Notes under the pieces: generated by a model
Seen by the model: only the letters and a program-made list of their open reading frames with translations
Told to the model about the DNA's origin: nothing
The model's database searches: none
Position numbers and translations under genes: made by a program
Assembly (NCBI GenBank): GCA_017516785.1
Contig: JAFXAV010000017.1
Coordinates: 1 to 52,760 of the forward strand
Length of the DNA stretch: 52,760 bases
Direction: 5' to 3'
From: Oscillospiraceae bacterium
GTDB taxonomy: Bacteria > Bacillota_A > Clostridia > Oscillospirales > Oscillospiraceae
In this document: positions 1-8,195 of the stretch, piece by piece
Layout: every line of letters starts with the position of its first letter
Numbering within the stretch: the stretch's first letter is position 1

Positions 1-14
1 GAAGTTGCAGCCAT
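1..14 (-). CDS. Start of next gene of the 2-oxoacid oxidoreductase operon (partial)
   Basis: An ATG lies one base after the stop of the beta-subunit gene and opens a frame reading MAAT before the window ends. A strong ribosome site (AAAGGAGG, nine bases upstream of the ATG) lies inside the end of the beta gene, so a translated gene clearly follows. In operons of this family the next gene is usually the gamma subunit of the oxidoreductase. That identity is inferred from gene order only; four codons are not enough to test it. Confidence 0.5.
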
Positions 15-15
15 A

Positions 16-771
16 TTACTTGCCCTCCTTTGCAGCGGTGCGGTCCTTGTAGACGCCGATGGGGTAGTAGGGCAACATAACGCACTCCACCCACTCCAGA
101 GCCTTCTGGTGATTAATTCCCAAGTTGGTGGGACAGGCGGAGACCACCTCCACCATGAAGAAGCCCTTGCCCTCGATCTGGTTCTGGAAGGCCTTCTTGA
201 TGGCCTTCTTGGCGTTCTTGACATTCTTGACATTGTTGACGGCCACACGGGCGATGTACTCGGGGCCCTCCAGGGTGGCCAGCATCTCGGAGACCTTGAT
301 GGGCCAGCCGCAGTGGTTGACGTCACGGCCGTAGGGAGAGGTCTGGGTGACCTGACCGGGGAGGGAAGTGGGAGCCATCTGACCGCCGGTCATGCCGTAG
401 ATGGCATTGTTGACGAAGATGACGGTGATATTTTCGTTTCTGGCGGCGGCGTGGACGGTTTCAGCCATGCCGATGGAGGCCAGGTCGCCGTCACCCTGAT
501 AGGTGAAGACGATGTTTTCAGGGCGGCAGCGCTTGATGCCGGTGGCAGTGGCGGGAGCGCGGCCGTGGGCGGCTTCGATCATGTCGCAGGTGAAATAATC
601 GTAAGCCATAACAGCGCAGCCGACAGGGGCGACGCCGATGGTGATGCCCTCAATGCCCAGCTCGTCAATGGCTTCCGCCACCAGACGGTGGATGATACCG
701 TGGGGACAGCCGGGGCAGTAATGCAGAGGAACATCTGCAAGAGATTTGGGTTTCTGGAAAACAACAGCCAT
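16..771 (-). CDS. vorA: 2-oxoacid:ferredoxin oxidoreductase, beta (TPP-binding) subunit
   Basis: This 251-residue protein is the thiamine-diphosphate subunit of a VOR/KOR-type 2-oxoacid:ferredoxin oxidoreductase, a cytoplasmic enzyme interconverting a 2-oxoacid plus CoA with acyl-CoA, CO2 and reduced ferredoxin. Visible features are the N-terminal CPGC pair in PGCPHG, a further cysteine in PVGCAV, the TPP/Mg motif GDGD followed by VNNAIYGMTGGQ, and a C-terminal CPTN cysteine. These cysteines match the proximal Fe-S cluster ligands of the family. The start is two bases after the alpha-subunit stop and has a good ribosome site (AAAGGAG). Placement behind a Val-type T-box and an acyl-CoA synthetase suggests branched-chain substrates such as 3-methyl-2-oxobutanoate. 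2-oxoglutarate specificity cannot be excluded from sequence. Confidence 0.9.
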   Translation of the reverse strand: MAVVFQKPKSLADVPLHYCPGCPHGIIHRLVAEAIDELGIEGITIGVAPVGCAVMAYDYFTCDMIEAAHGRAPATATGIKRCRPENIVFTYQGDGDLASIGMAETVHAAARNENITVIFVNNAIYGMTGGQMAPTSLPGQVTQTSPYGRDVNHCGWPIKVSEMLATLEGPEYIARVAVNNVKNVKNAKKAIKKAFQNQIEGKGFFMVEVVSACPTNLGINHQKALEWVECVMLPYYPIGVYKDRTAAKEGK

Positions 772-773
772 CT

Positions 774-1835
774 TTACATCGCTCCTTTCTGCATATTACG
801 GATGCTTTCCAGCACCTCTTCGGGGCTGGGGATCATGCCGCCGCAGCGGCAGCACAGGGAAACAGGCTTCTTGCACTCTGTGTAGAGGCGGACGTCTTCG
901 ATCATCTGACCCATGTTCAGCTCCACGGAGAGGAATGCCTTGACCTGGTCGGCGGCAGCGCGCAGGGCCTTCTTGGGGAAGGGCCACAGGGTGATGGGAC
1001 GGATGAGACCCACCTTGATGCCTTCCTTACGGGCGGCAACAACGGCGTTCTTGGCAACACGGGAGGCGATACCGAAGGCCACGACACAGTATTCTGCATC
1101 TTCCATCATGTACTCTTCCCACATGGCTTCGTTCTCTTCCACTACACGATAGCGCTCGAAGCGGTCGAAATTCTTCTTTTCCAGCTCGTCAGGCTTCAGG
1201 TACAGAGAGTTGACAATGTTGTGCTTTCTCTGACACTTGGTGCCGGTGAGGGCCCAGGGTTTTTCATAGGTTTTAACTTCGGTATCTTCGAAGGTGATGG
1301 GTTCCATCATCTGGCCGATGGTACCGTCTGCCAGAATCATGGAGGTCATCAGATACTTGTCAGCCAGGTCAAAACCCTTGATGGTCAGGCTTGCCATCTC
1401 CTGAACGGAGGCGGGAGCCAGGACGATCATACGATAGTCACCGTGACCGCCGCCCTTGGTGGCCTGAAAATAGTCGGACTGGGAAGGCTGGATGCCGCCG
1501 AGACCGGGGCCGCCGCGCTGGACGTTGACCACCAGTGCGGGAACATCGGAACCGGCGATGTAGCTCAGGCCCTCTGCCTTCAGGGAGATTCCGGGGCTGC
1601 TGGAGGAGGTCATAACACGCATGCCTGCGGCTGCTGCGCCGTAGACCATGTTGATGGATGCGATTTCGCTTTCAGCCTGCAGGAAGACACCCCCGATTTT
1701 GGGCATCTTCTTTGCCATATAGGCTGCGATTTCAGTCTGGGGGGTGATGGGGTAGCCGAAGTAATGACGGCAGCCTGCCCGGATGGCGGCCTCCGCAATG
1801 GCTTCGTTGCCCTTCATAAGTACTCTTTGTGCCAT
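774..1835 (-). CDS. vorB: 2-oxoacid:ferredoxin oxidoreductase, alpha subunit (VorB type)
   Basis: This is the 353-residue alpha subunit, with the fused pyrimidine-binding and transketolase C-terminal domains of the 2-oxoacid:ferredoxin oxidoreductase family. Family signatures are GYPITPQTEI near residue 28, the Glu-containing LQAESEIASINMVYGA segment, TSSSSPGISLKAEG near residue 77 and RGGPGLGGIQPSQSDYFQ. The run TSSSSPGISLK resembles VorB proteins annotated as 3-methyl-2-oxobutanoate dehydrogenase. It follows the ferredoxin gene by 12 bases with an AAGGAGG ribosome site. With the neighbouring ferredoxin and beta subunit it forms the usual alpha-beta-delta core. It can run in either direction in principle; the T-box upstream of the operon argues for the amino-acid-forming, reductive carboxylation direction. 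Confidence 0.9.
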   Translation of the reverse strand: MAQRVLMKGNEAIAEAAIRAGCRHYFGYPITPQTEIAAYMAKKMPKIGGVFLQAESEIASINMVYGAAAAGMRVMTSSSSPGISLKAEGLSYIAGSDVPALVVNVQRGGPGLGGIQPSQSDYFQATKGGGHGDYRMIVLAPASVQEMASLTIKGFDLADKYLMTSMILADGTIGQMMEPITFEDTEVKTYEKPWALTGTKCQRKHNIVNSLYLKPDELEKKNFDRFERYRVVEENEAMWEEYMMEDAEYCVVAFGIASRVAKNAVVAARKEGIKVGLIRPITLWPFPKKALRAAADQVKAFLSVELNMGQMIEDVRLYTECKKPVSLCCRCGGMIPSPEEVLESIRNMQKGAM

Positions 1836-1847
1836 AAAAGCGCCTCC

Positions 1848-2054
1848 TTACTTTTCAACGGTGATGATGCAGTCGGGACACATGGTGGCGCAGAATGCGC
1901 AGCCGATGCACTTTTCAGGGTTTACCATCTCCGCGGGGGAGTAACCTTTTTTATTGATCTTATCTGCGGCAATGGCCAGGCAGCCCTTGGGGCATGCATC
2001 CACGCAGAGACCGCAGCCCTTGCACAGGTCAGTCTGGAAGGTAAGTTGTGCCAT
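1848..2054 (-). CDS. 2x[4Fe-4S] ferredoxin (delta subunit of the oxidoreductase)
   Basis: This 68-residue protein carries two ferredoxin cluster motifs: CKGCGLCVDACPKG at the N-terminus and CIGCAFCATMCPD at the C-terminus. It is the small electron-carrying subunit of VOR/KOR enzymes, passing electrons between the TPP subunit and free ferredoxin. It has a TAAGGAGG ribosome site and sits between the P-loop gene and the alpha subunit in the same operon. The length is normal for this subunit. Confidence 0.92.
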   Translation of the reverse strand: MAQLTFQTDLCKGCGLCVDACPKGCLAIAADKINKKGYSPAEMVNPEKCIGCAFCATMCPDCIITVEK

Positions 2055-2066
2055 TGTTTTTCCTCC

Positions 2067-2741
2067 TTAAACGATGGGAAGGTCGAAATATTTTTCCTGC
2101 AATTGCAGGGGGAAAACGTCGGGAAGGTCTGCAAGCTCTGCAGCAACCGCTTTTTCCGCGGTGTGGGCGAAGACCGGCAGGCCGCTGAGCTGGCTCAGCT
2201 TTTGGGTAAAGGGCAGGGATTCCATCACCGTTTCGGCGGTGGTCTCAGGGCCCAGATTGGAATTGTTGATGATATCTGTAAACTGCAGGCCGCAGGCAGC
2301 TTCGATTTCCCGCATGACTTCCAATGCTTCTTCGGCGGTGGGGGTCAGAGGACGGCAGCAGTTTGCGACGAAAACCATCCGGTAGTTATTCTCTGCCTTG
2401 ATGGCGGGAACATACCGGCCCAGGGCGTAGGCGCCCCGGTCATCGCCGCCGATGTCCATGACACCATAAATGCGCTTGTCCTGTACCAGCCGGTAGGCTT
2501 CGGCAGGCAGGGCGGGCAGGTCCACATTGGAGTTGGCAAACTGGGGGGAGATCAGGGTCACTCCCGCTTCTTTCAGCTCTTTTGCGCTGTCCTTGGTCCG
2601 GAAATAGGGGTTGACGATGTCCAGGTCCGCGATGCAGACCGACTTGCCCTCCCGGGCCATGGCGATGGCGTAGTTGACGGCGATATTGGTTTTACCGGAG
2701 CCGTAGTGTCCGGCAAAAAGGGTCAGGCGTTTGTGGTTCAT
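2067..2741 (-). CDS. P-loop ATP-binding protein (CobQ/ParA-like) of the oxidoreductase operon
   Basis: This 224-residue protein begins with a Walker A motif, GHYGSGKTN (residues about 10-18), followed by a deviant-Walker/MinD-like IADLDIVNPYFR and a DIGGDD segment. That places it in the CobQ/CobB/MinD/ParA nucleotide-binding group. It lies 21 bases after the acyl-CoA synthetase gene and 12 bases before the ferredoxin gene, so it is co-transcribed with the oxidoreductase. Its role is not known; cluster assembly or enzyme activation would be guesses. No clear Shine-Dalgarno sequence precedes its ATG, unlike its neighbours, so translation may depend on coupling to the upstream gene. Confidence 0.8.
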   Translation of the reverse strand: MNHKRLTLFAGHYGSGKTNIAVNYAIAMAREGKSVCIADLDIVNPYFRTKDSAKELKEAGVTLISPQFANSNVDLPALPAEAYRLVQDKRIYGVMDIGGDDRGAYALGRYVPAIKAENNYRMVFVANCCRPLTPTAEEALEVMREIEAACGLQFTDIINNSNLGPETTAETVMESLPFTQKLSQLSGLPVFAHTAEKAVAAELADLPDVFPLQLQEKYFDLPIV

Positions 2742-2762
2742 ATCTATAGGGTACTGTAAAAA

Positions 2763-5051
2763 TTACAGCTTCTTTCTGATGATCTTTCCGCTGGTGGTCT
2801 TGGGAAGGCTTTCCTTGAATTCCACGATGCGGGGGTACTTGTAGGGAGCGGTGCGGGTCTTAACATAATTCTGAATGTCCTTCTTCAGCTGGTCGGTACC
2901 GACGAAGTCCTTGACCAGCACGATGGATGCCTTGACCACCTGGCCGCGGATCTCATCGGGAGCGGCGGAGACACCGCATTCCAGAACGTAGGGCAGTTCC
3001 ATGATGACATTTTCAATCTCGAAGGGTCCGATGCGGTAGCCGGAGGACTTGATGACGTCATCAGCCCGGCCCACGTACCAGTAGAAGCCGTCTTCGTCCA
3101 CCCAGGCCAGGTCGCCGGTGTGATACCAGCCGTCACGCCAGGTTTCGGAGGTAACCTCTTCGTTGCCTTCGTAGCAGTAGCTCAGGCCGCAGGGCAGACC
3201 CTTGGAAATATTGATGCAGATTTCACCGGTATCACCGCGTTCCACCTCGTTGCCGTCCACATCCAGCAGATGCACGTCATACAGAGGCACAGGCTTGCCC
3301 ATGGAACCGATCTTGTGGCTCTCGCCTCTGAGGTTGCCGATGATGATGGTGCTTTCGGATTGACCGAAGCCTTCCCGGATGGAAAGACCGGTGTGCTTCT
3401 TGAACTGGCGGTAGACCTCGGGATTCAGGGCCTCGCCGGCAGTGGAAGCATGCTCGATGCTGGAAAGATCGAAGCGGGAGATGTCCTGCTTGATGAGCAT
3501 GCGGTACATAGTGGGGGGAGCGCAGAAGGTGGTGATGTGGTACTTGGCAAACATGGGCAGGATCTTCTCGGCATCGAACCGGTCGAAGTCATACACAAAG
3601 GTTGCGGCTTCGCACATCCACTGACCATAGAGCTTGCCCCAGAGGGCCTTGGCCCAGCCGGTATCGGAGATGGTCAGATGCAGGCCGTCGGGATTGACCC
3701 GGTGCCAGTATTTTGCGGTGATGAAATGACCCAGAGGATACTTGTAGTTGTGAGCGGCCAGCTTCGGATAGCCGGAGGTGCCGGAGGTGAAGAACATCAG
3801 CATGGGATCGCTGCCGCAGGGAGAATCCTCGGTGCGGAAGAAATGGGAAGAATAGAGGGGGAATTCCTCGTTGAAGTTATGCCAGCCTTCCCGGCTGCCG
3901 TTTACGATGATTTTATGCTCCAGGGAGGGGGACTTGGCTGCGGCTGCATCCACGGCATCGGCCACATCGCCATCGGCGGTGCAGAGGATGGCCTTGACGT
4001 TGCCCGCTGCGAAGCGGTAGGTCAGGTCCTTTTCCAGCAGCTGGTTGGTGGCGGGGATAGCCACTGCGCCCAGCTTGTGCAGGCCGAGAATTGCGAACCA
4101 GAACTGATAGTGGCGCTTCAGCACCAGCATCACCCGGTCGCCCCGCTTGATGCCCAGAGCCTTGAAGTAGTTTGCTGCCCGGGCGGATTCCCGCTTCATA
4201 TCCTGGAAGGTGAAGCGGCGCTCGGTGCCGTCCTCAGCGACATAGAGCATGGCCAGCTTTTCAGGCTTGGTGGAGCCAAGCTCGTCCACAATATCGAAGG
4301 CGAAATTGAACTTCTCTTCATTCTGGAAGGAAATCTTCTTCAGCTTGCCGTTGTCGGTTTCGGGGGTGATGAACTTCCGATAGACACGGGGCTGCTTGTC
4401 AGCATTGTAGGGTTTGGAATCGGGGGTTGCCACAGCGGCGGCCTGCTCGCCTTCGCGGGCGGCGGAGTTGCTGAGGACGATGGCATAGAAGCTGCAGTCC
4501 TCGCCCTGAACGGCAATCATGCCGTGGGGGGTGGCGGAGTCGTAGTAAATGCAGTCGCCTGTGTGAAGAATCTCGGTCTTGCTGCCGATCTGGATCTTCA
4601 TGTGGCCCTTGATGACGATATCGCATTCCTGGCCCTCGTGGGTAACCAGTTCGATATCCTCATATTCTGCACCGGGACGGTACTTCATCTCCATGTACAG
4701 GGGCAGGGCGATACGGTTGCGGAAACCGGCTGCCAGGTTGAAGCCAACCATGTGGTGTGCTTCCTCAATGCGCTGGCCTTCGCCCCGGCGGGTCAGTGCG
4801 TAGGTACGCAGCTTGGGGCTGTGACCTTCCAGCAGGTCACCCATGTCAACGCCGAAGATCAGAACGCAGCGGTACAGGAAAGCGATGCTCATATTGCGGC
4901 TGCCTGCTTCGCAGGCGATATATTCATCGACTGTGACACCGGTGCGCTGGGCCATTTCTTCCACGGTAAAGCCGCTGATTTCACGCAGCTCCCGGATACG
5001 GCCGGCGACTTCCCGGAGTTTGTAGTCCATACCAGTCATTGTATTTTCCAT
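2763..5051 (-). CDS. HTH-cupin-acyl-CoA synthetase fusion (Val T-box operon)
   Basis: This 762-residue protein has three parts. An XRE-type helix-turn-helix (about residues 11-76) is followed by a cupin barrel (about 117-190, with THEGQE and ATPHG as likely metal-ligand segments). The rest is an AMP-forming acyl-CoA synthetase (about 235-760) with the P-loop FFTSGTSGYPK, the hinge region YVGRADDVIKSSGYRIGP and the catalytic lysine segment KTTSGKIIRKKL. The synthetase part resembles medium/branched short-chain (ACSM-like) enzymes. I chose the ATG at 5051 because GAGGTG lies four bases upstream; an in-frame TTG at 5063 would overlap that ribosome site. The gene is first in the operon behind a GUC-specifier T-box. 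The HTH-cupin part could sense the product or regulate transcription (inference). A paralogue lies just upstream at 5471-7747. Confidence 0.9.
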   Translation of the reverse strand: MENTMTGMDYKLREVAGRIRELREISGFTVEEMAQRTGVTVDEYIACEAGSRNMSIAFLYRCVLIFGVDMGDLLEGHSPKLRTYALTRRGEGQRIEEAHHMVGFNLAAGFRNRIALPLYMEMKYRPGAEYEDIELVTHEGQECDIVIKGHMKIQIGSKTEILHTGDCIYYDSATPHGMIAVQGEDCSFYAIVLSNSAAREGEQAAAVATPDSKPYNADKQPRVYRKFITPETDNGKLKKISFQNEEKFNFAFDIVDELGSTKPEKLAMLYVAEDGTERRFTFQDMKRESARAANYFKALGIKRGDRVMLVLKRHYQFWFAILGLHKLGAVAIPATNQLLEKDLTYRFAAGNVKAILCTADGDVADAVDAAAAKSPSLEHKIIVNGSREGWHNFNEEFPLYSSHFFRTEDSPCGSDPMLMFFTSGTSGYPKLAAHNYKYPLGHFITAKYWHRVNPDGLHLTISDTGWAKALWGKLYGQWMCEAATFVYDFDRFDAEKILPMFAKYHITTFCAPPTMYRMLIKQDISRFDLSSIEHASTAGEALNPEVYRQFKKHTGLSIREGFGQSESTIIIGNLRGESHKIGSMGKPVPLYDVHLLDVDGNEVERGDTGEICINISKGLPCGLSYCYEGNEEVTSETWRDGWYHTGDLAWVDEDGFYWYVGRADDVIKSSGYRIGPFEIENVIMELPYVLECGVSAAPDEIRGQVVKASIVLVKDFVGTDQLKKDIQNYVKTRTAPYKYPRIVEFKESLPKTTSGKIIRKKL

Positions 5052-5069
5052 GTTGCACCTCAATAAGGC

Positions 5070-5108
5070 AAAAATGCCCGTCTCAAAGAAGATTCCTTGA
5101 GACGAGCA
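5070..5108 (-). terminator. Leader terminator of the Val T-box
   Basis: Twelve-base arms at 5075-5086 and 5097-5108 (one G-U pair) are followed on the minus strand by a five-base U run. The upper arm overlaps the end of the conserved T-box segment, as expected for a terminator/antiterminator switch. Confidence 0.85.
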
Positions 5109-5354
5109 TCAGAAAATACCCGCGGTACCACTCAAATTGCATCTGCCTCACAGCAGATACCACTCATCGGGTGCCAGCACACCCTAAGCACTGACGCAGC
5201 TCACGCGCGGAGGTTCTACGGCGCAAAGCGCTTTCTTCCTCCCGGCTCAGGAGCGACAAGCATCCGCTTCCGCCATGGCTTTCACCAACCGCCATTTCTC
5301 TCTGGACGGGTCAGGCGTATGCTACTCTCCATCGTTGCCGATTGTTCTCTATGA
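5070..5354 (-). promoter_or_regulatory. T-box leader, predicted valine (GUC) specifier
   Basis: Read on the minus strand, the leader has the stem I distal motif GGTTGGTGAAAGCC, the antiterminator T-box sequence GAGTGGTACCGCGGG (complement of about 5120-5134) and a terminator hairpin at 5075-5108 followed by five U. The tRNA-acceptor bulge is UGGU, which fits a tRNA with an A discriminator. The codon six bases before the GAGC of the kink-turn region is GUC, using the pheS T-box as ruler. The leader lies between a consensus promoter and the HTH-cupin-synthetase gene, so uncharged tRNA-Val should allow read-through into the oxidoreductase operon. T-box identity is strong; the specifier was assigned by hand. 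Confidence 0.88.
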
Positions 5355-5360
5355 TAAGGA

Positions 5361-5389
5361 ATCATAACACTCTTATCTGTTTTTGTCAA
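5361..5389 (-). promoter_or_regulatory. Promoter of the Val T-box operon
   Basis: TTGACA (5384-5389), a 17-base spacer and TATGAT (5361-5366) form a near-consensus housekeeping promoter immediately upstream of the T-box leader. Confidence 0.88.
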
Positions 5390-5420
5390 GAAGCAGATTG
5401 TTTTCAGGCGGTGTACACTG

Positions 5421-5460
5421 CCCGATTTATCGGGGTTTCCGTCCCCGGAGAGGGGACGGA
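5421..5460. other. Two hairpins after the Ile-operon synthetase gene
   Basis: Two inverted repeats lie between the end of the 5471-7747 gene and the next promoter: CCCGAT/ATCGGG at 5421-5434 and TCCGTCCCC/GGGGACGGA at 5438-5460. Neither is followed by a U run on the minus strand, so they are weak candidates for the terminator of the Ile operon. Confidence 0.4.
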
Positions 5461-5470
5461 TATGTCAGAA

Positions 5471-7747
5471 TCAGAGCTTGTTTCTCATGATCTTGCCGCT
5501 GATGGTTTTGGGCAGATCTTCCCGGAAGACCACGATACGGGGGTACTTGTAAGGGGCGGTGTGGGTCTTGACGTAGTTCTGGATTTCCTTCTTAAGCTCT
5601 TCCGTGCCCTCTGTGCCGGGAACCAGCACGATGGAAGCCTTGACCACCTGGCCGCGGACTTCGTCGGGAGCGGCGGAGACACCGCACTCCAGAACGTAAG
5701 GCAGTTCCATGATGGTGGATTCGATCTCGAAGGGTCCGATGCGGTAGCCGGAGGACTTGATGACGTCATCGGCACGGCCAACATACCAGTAGTAGCCGTC
5801 CTCATCGCGCCATGCAACGTCGCCGGTGTGATACATGCCGTCATGCCACACGTTGTCGGTGGCTTCCTGGTTGAGATAGTAGCCCAGGTAGACGCCGCAG
5901 GCAGGCTTGGGATCAGTACGGATAACGATTTCACCGTTGATACCGTCTTCCACAGGATTGCCGTCGGAGTCCACAATGTCGATGCCGTAGCCGGGGATGG
6001 GCTTGCCCATGGCACCGGGCTTGATCTCGGTGCCGTAGAGGTTTGCGATGCCCAGGGTCATTTCGGTCTGGCCGAAGCCTTCGTGGATGCGAAGACCGGT
6101 GGCCTTTTCAAACTGATAGAAGACCTCGGGGTTCAGAGCCTCGCCGGCGGTGGTGGCGTGGTGGATGGAGCTTAAGTCAAAGCGGCTCAGGTCCTGCTTG
6201 ATGAGCATGCGGTACATGGTGGGGGGAGCGCAGAAGGTGGTGATATTGTACTTTGCGAACATGGGCAGAATCTTCTCAGCATCGAAGCGGTCGAAGTCGT
6301 AGGTGAATACCGCGCCCTCACAGAGCCACTGGCCGTAGAGCTTGCCCCAGAGAGCCTTGCCCCAGCCGGTCTCGGAAATGGTGAAGTGGAGGCCGCCACG
6401 CTCGCACAGATGCCAGTATCGGGCGGTGACATAATGGCCCAGCGCATATTTATAGGAATGCATGGCCATCTTGGGGTAACCGGTGGTGCCGGAGGTGAAG
6501 AGCATCAGCATGGGATCGTCGCCGCAGGGAGCGTCATCAGCGCGGACGTAGCGGCGGCTGAAGAGGCCGTATTCCTCGTTGAAGTTGTGCCAGCCTTCCC
6601 GGTTTCCGCCGACCAGAATTTTGTTCAGCTGGATGCCGCAGACCTGCTCGGAAAGCTCCACCTGATGGGCGGTGTCGCCATCGGCGGTGCAGAGAATGGC
6701 GCTGACGCCGCCTGCCTGGAACCGGTAGGTGAAGTCGTGCTCCATCAGCTGGTTGGTGGCGGGGATGGCGATGGCGCCCAGCTTGTGCAGGCCCAGAATT
6801 GCAAACCAGAACTGGTAGTGGCGCTTCAGGACAACCATGACCCGGTCGCCCCGTTTGATGCCCAGGCTCTTGAAATAGTTGGCGCACTGGGATGAGGCGT
6901 CCTTCATGTCCTTGAAGGTGAAGCGGCGCTCGGTCATGTTATTGTCAATGTGGATCATCGCCAGCTTGTCGGGATACTTCCGGGCGATGGCGTCCACGGT
7001 GTCGAATGCGAAATTGTAGCGGTCGGTATTGGCATAGTTCAGGCCGGTCATGGCGCCGTTTTCATCCTCGGTGCCCCAGACGAATTCGTTGCACAGCAGC
7101 CGCTGCTCGGTGGTCTTTTCCTTCACAACCCGCTGAGAGGGCAGCTTCAGAGCGGAGTCGCGCTTGTCGCTGGCCATGATCATGGAAAGGAACACACAGT
7201 CCTTGCCTTCAATGGCGATCATGCCGTGGGGGGTGGAGGACTTATAGAAGATGGAGTCGCCTTCGTGTAGAATTTCTTCATTGTCGCCCACGCGGATGCG
7301 CATGGCGCCCTTCAGAACCAGGTTGAACTCCTGGCCGTCATGGGTGACGGTGTGGATGGGTTCATCCTGCAATTCCTCGTCGTATTCATAGGTAACATAG
7401 TAGGGAGTGGCCAGCTTCCGGCGGAACATGGGAGCCATGTCCTGGATGGTGATGCCGTCTTCGCTGGCGGTGGTCAGTCCCTTGCCCTTACGGGTGACGG
7501 TGTAGCCGGACAGCTTGGCGCTGTGGCCTTCCAGAAGGACGGTAATCTCCACGCCGAAGGCTTTTGCACATTTGTGCATAAAGGTAAAGGGCAGGTCAAT
7601 AGAGCCGGATTCGTAAATTCGGTAGGTATCCAGAGAAATCTCGGTCATCTCCGCCATCTGCTGTTCGGTGTAGCCCAGAATCTCACGCAGCTCCCGGATA
7701 CGAAGAGCGATGTCCATCAGCTGAGTTGCAGTGTTCTGACTTGTCAT
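5471..7747 (-). CDS. HTH-cupin-acyl-CoA synthetase fusion (Ile T-box operon)
   Basis: This 758-residue protein is a paralogue of the one at 2763-5051, with the same order: XRE-type helix-turn-helix (about 10-75), cupin barrel (about 115-190, VTHDGQEF and STPHG segments) and AMP-forming acyl-CoA synthetase with FTSGTTGYPK, YVGRADDVIKSSGYRIGP and a C-terminal KTISGKIMRNKL catalytic lysine. The ATG at 7747 is preferred because AAGGA lies nine bases upstream; the ATG at 7756 directly abuts that site. It stands alone between its own T-box promoter and the promoter of the Val operon. With an AUC specifier upstream, 2-methylbutyrate would be the matching acid substrate (inference). It would share the downstream oxidoreductase with its neighbour. 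Confidence 0.9.
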   Translation of the reverse strand: MTSQNTATQLMDIALRIRELREILGYTEQQMAEMTEISLDTYRIYESGSIDLPFTFMHKCAKAFGVEITVLLEGHSAKLSGYTVTRKGKGLTTASEDGITIQDMAPMFRRKLATPYYVTYEYDEELQDEPIHTVTHDGQEFNLVLKGAMRIRVGDNEEILHEGDSIFYKSSTPHGMIAIEGKDCVFLSMIMASDKRDSALKLPSQRVVKEKTTEQRLLCNEFVWGTEDENGAMTGLNYANTDRYNFAFDTVDAIARKYPDKLAMIHIDNNMTERRFTFKDMKDASSQCANYFKSLGIKRGDRVMVVLKRHYQFWFAILGLHKLGAIAIPATNQLMEHDFTYRFQAGGVSAILCTADGDTAHQVELSEQVCGIQLNKILVGGNREGWHNFNEEYGLFSRRYVRADDAPCGDDPMLMLFTSGTTGYPKMAMHSYKYALGHYVTARYWHLCERGGLHFTISETGWGKALWGKLYGQWLCEGAVFTYDFDRFDAEKILPMFAKYNITTFCAPPTMYRMLIKQDLSRFDLSSIHHATTAGEALNPEVFYQFEKATGLRIHEGFGQTEMTLGIANLYGTEIKPGAMGKPIPGYGIDIVDSDGNPVEDGINGEIVIRTDPKPACGVYLGYYLNQEATDNVWHDGMYHTGDVAWRDEDGYYWYVGRADDVIKSSGYRIGPFEIESTIMELPYVLECGVSAAPDEVRGQVVKASIVLVPGTEGTEELKKEIQNYVKTHTAPYKYPRIVVFREDLPKTISGKIMRNKL

Positions 7748-7770
7748 GGTGATCATTCCTTTCTGTAAAT

Positions 7771-7805
7771 AAAAAAGCCCGTCTCAAGAAATCCTTGAGA
7801 CGAGC
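7771..7805 (-). terminator. Leader terminator of the Ile T-box
   Basis: Arms at 7777-7788 and 7794-7805 with a five-base loop, followed on the minus strand by six U. Confidence 0.85.
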
Positions 7806-8034
7806 ATCAGAAAATACCCGCGGTACCACTCAAATTGCGGCCATAAGCCACCCCTTCACGCTCCAGCAAGCGCTATCCCTTAACGCGGGCAGACGGGAGA
7901 ACCTACTGCGCTTAATTCAGCTCTCCGGCTCGGAAGTGATGGGTCTTAGACGCCTTGTTACCGGTTCGCACCAACCACCGGCTCTCTGCAAACTACAGCT
8001 GTCTGACCGTCTTCGTCAAAGCTTTTTTGTATGT
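7771..8034 (-). promoter_or_regulatory. T-box leader, predicted isoleucine (AUC) specifier
   Basis: The minus strand shows the stem I motif GGTTGGTGCGAACC, the T-box GAGTGGTACCGCGGG and a terminator with a U run. At least 44 bases from the T-box through the terminator arm (7795-7838) are identical to the Val leader (5097-5140), while stem I differs. The codon six bases before GAGC is AUC, a single G-to-A change from the GUC of the Val leader. The UGGU bulge fits tRNA-Ile (A discriminator). It controls the paralogous synthetase gene. Confidence 0.88.
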
Positions 8035-8040
8035 GCCAAC

Positions 8041-8069
8041 AATGTAACATGTCCGCGAGAAAAAGTCAA
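8041..8069 (-). promoter_or_regulatory. Promoter of the Ile T-box operon
   Basis: TTGACT (8064-8069), 17-base spacer, TACATT (8041-8046). It diverges from the Leu operon promoter about 90 bases away. Confidence 0.75.
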
Positions 8070-8160
8070 ACATTTTCACCTGTTGGACAAGATAGAAAAA
8101 ATGACCTATCGACACCGTAGATTTGTACAAAATAACCGTACCCTTTTTGGATATTTTCCA

Positions 8161-8189
8161 TTGACAAAAAACTGGGATTGTGTTTTAAT
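8161..8189 (+). promoter_or_regulatory. Promoter of the Leu T-box operon
   Basis: TTGACA (8161-8166), 17-base spacer, TTTAAT (8184-8189), just upstream of the plus-strand T-box leader. Confidence 0.82.
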
Positions 8190-8195
8190 GACACT

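Noticed and set aside
1221..5066. Long plus-strand open frames (1221-2759, 3120-5066) opposite the oxidoreductase operon
   Set aside because: They are mirror frames of well-supported minus-strand genes and show low-complexity Gly/Val/His-rich translations typical of shadow frames.
5097..5354. Open frames beginning MRRASENTRGTTQIA at 5097 and 7795
   Set aside because: They run through the T-box leaders on the opposite strand; their similarity reflects the duplicated T-box sequence, not a protein.
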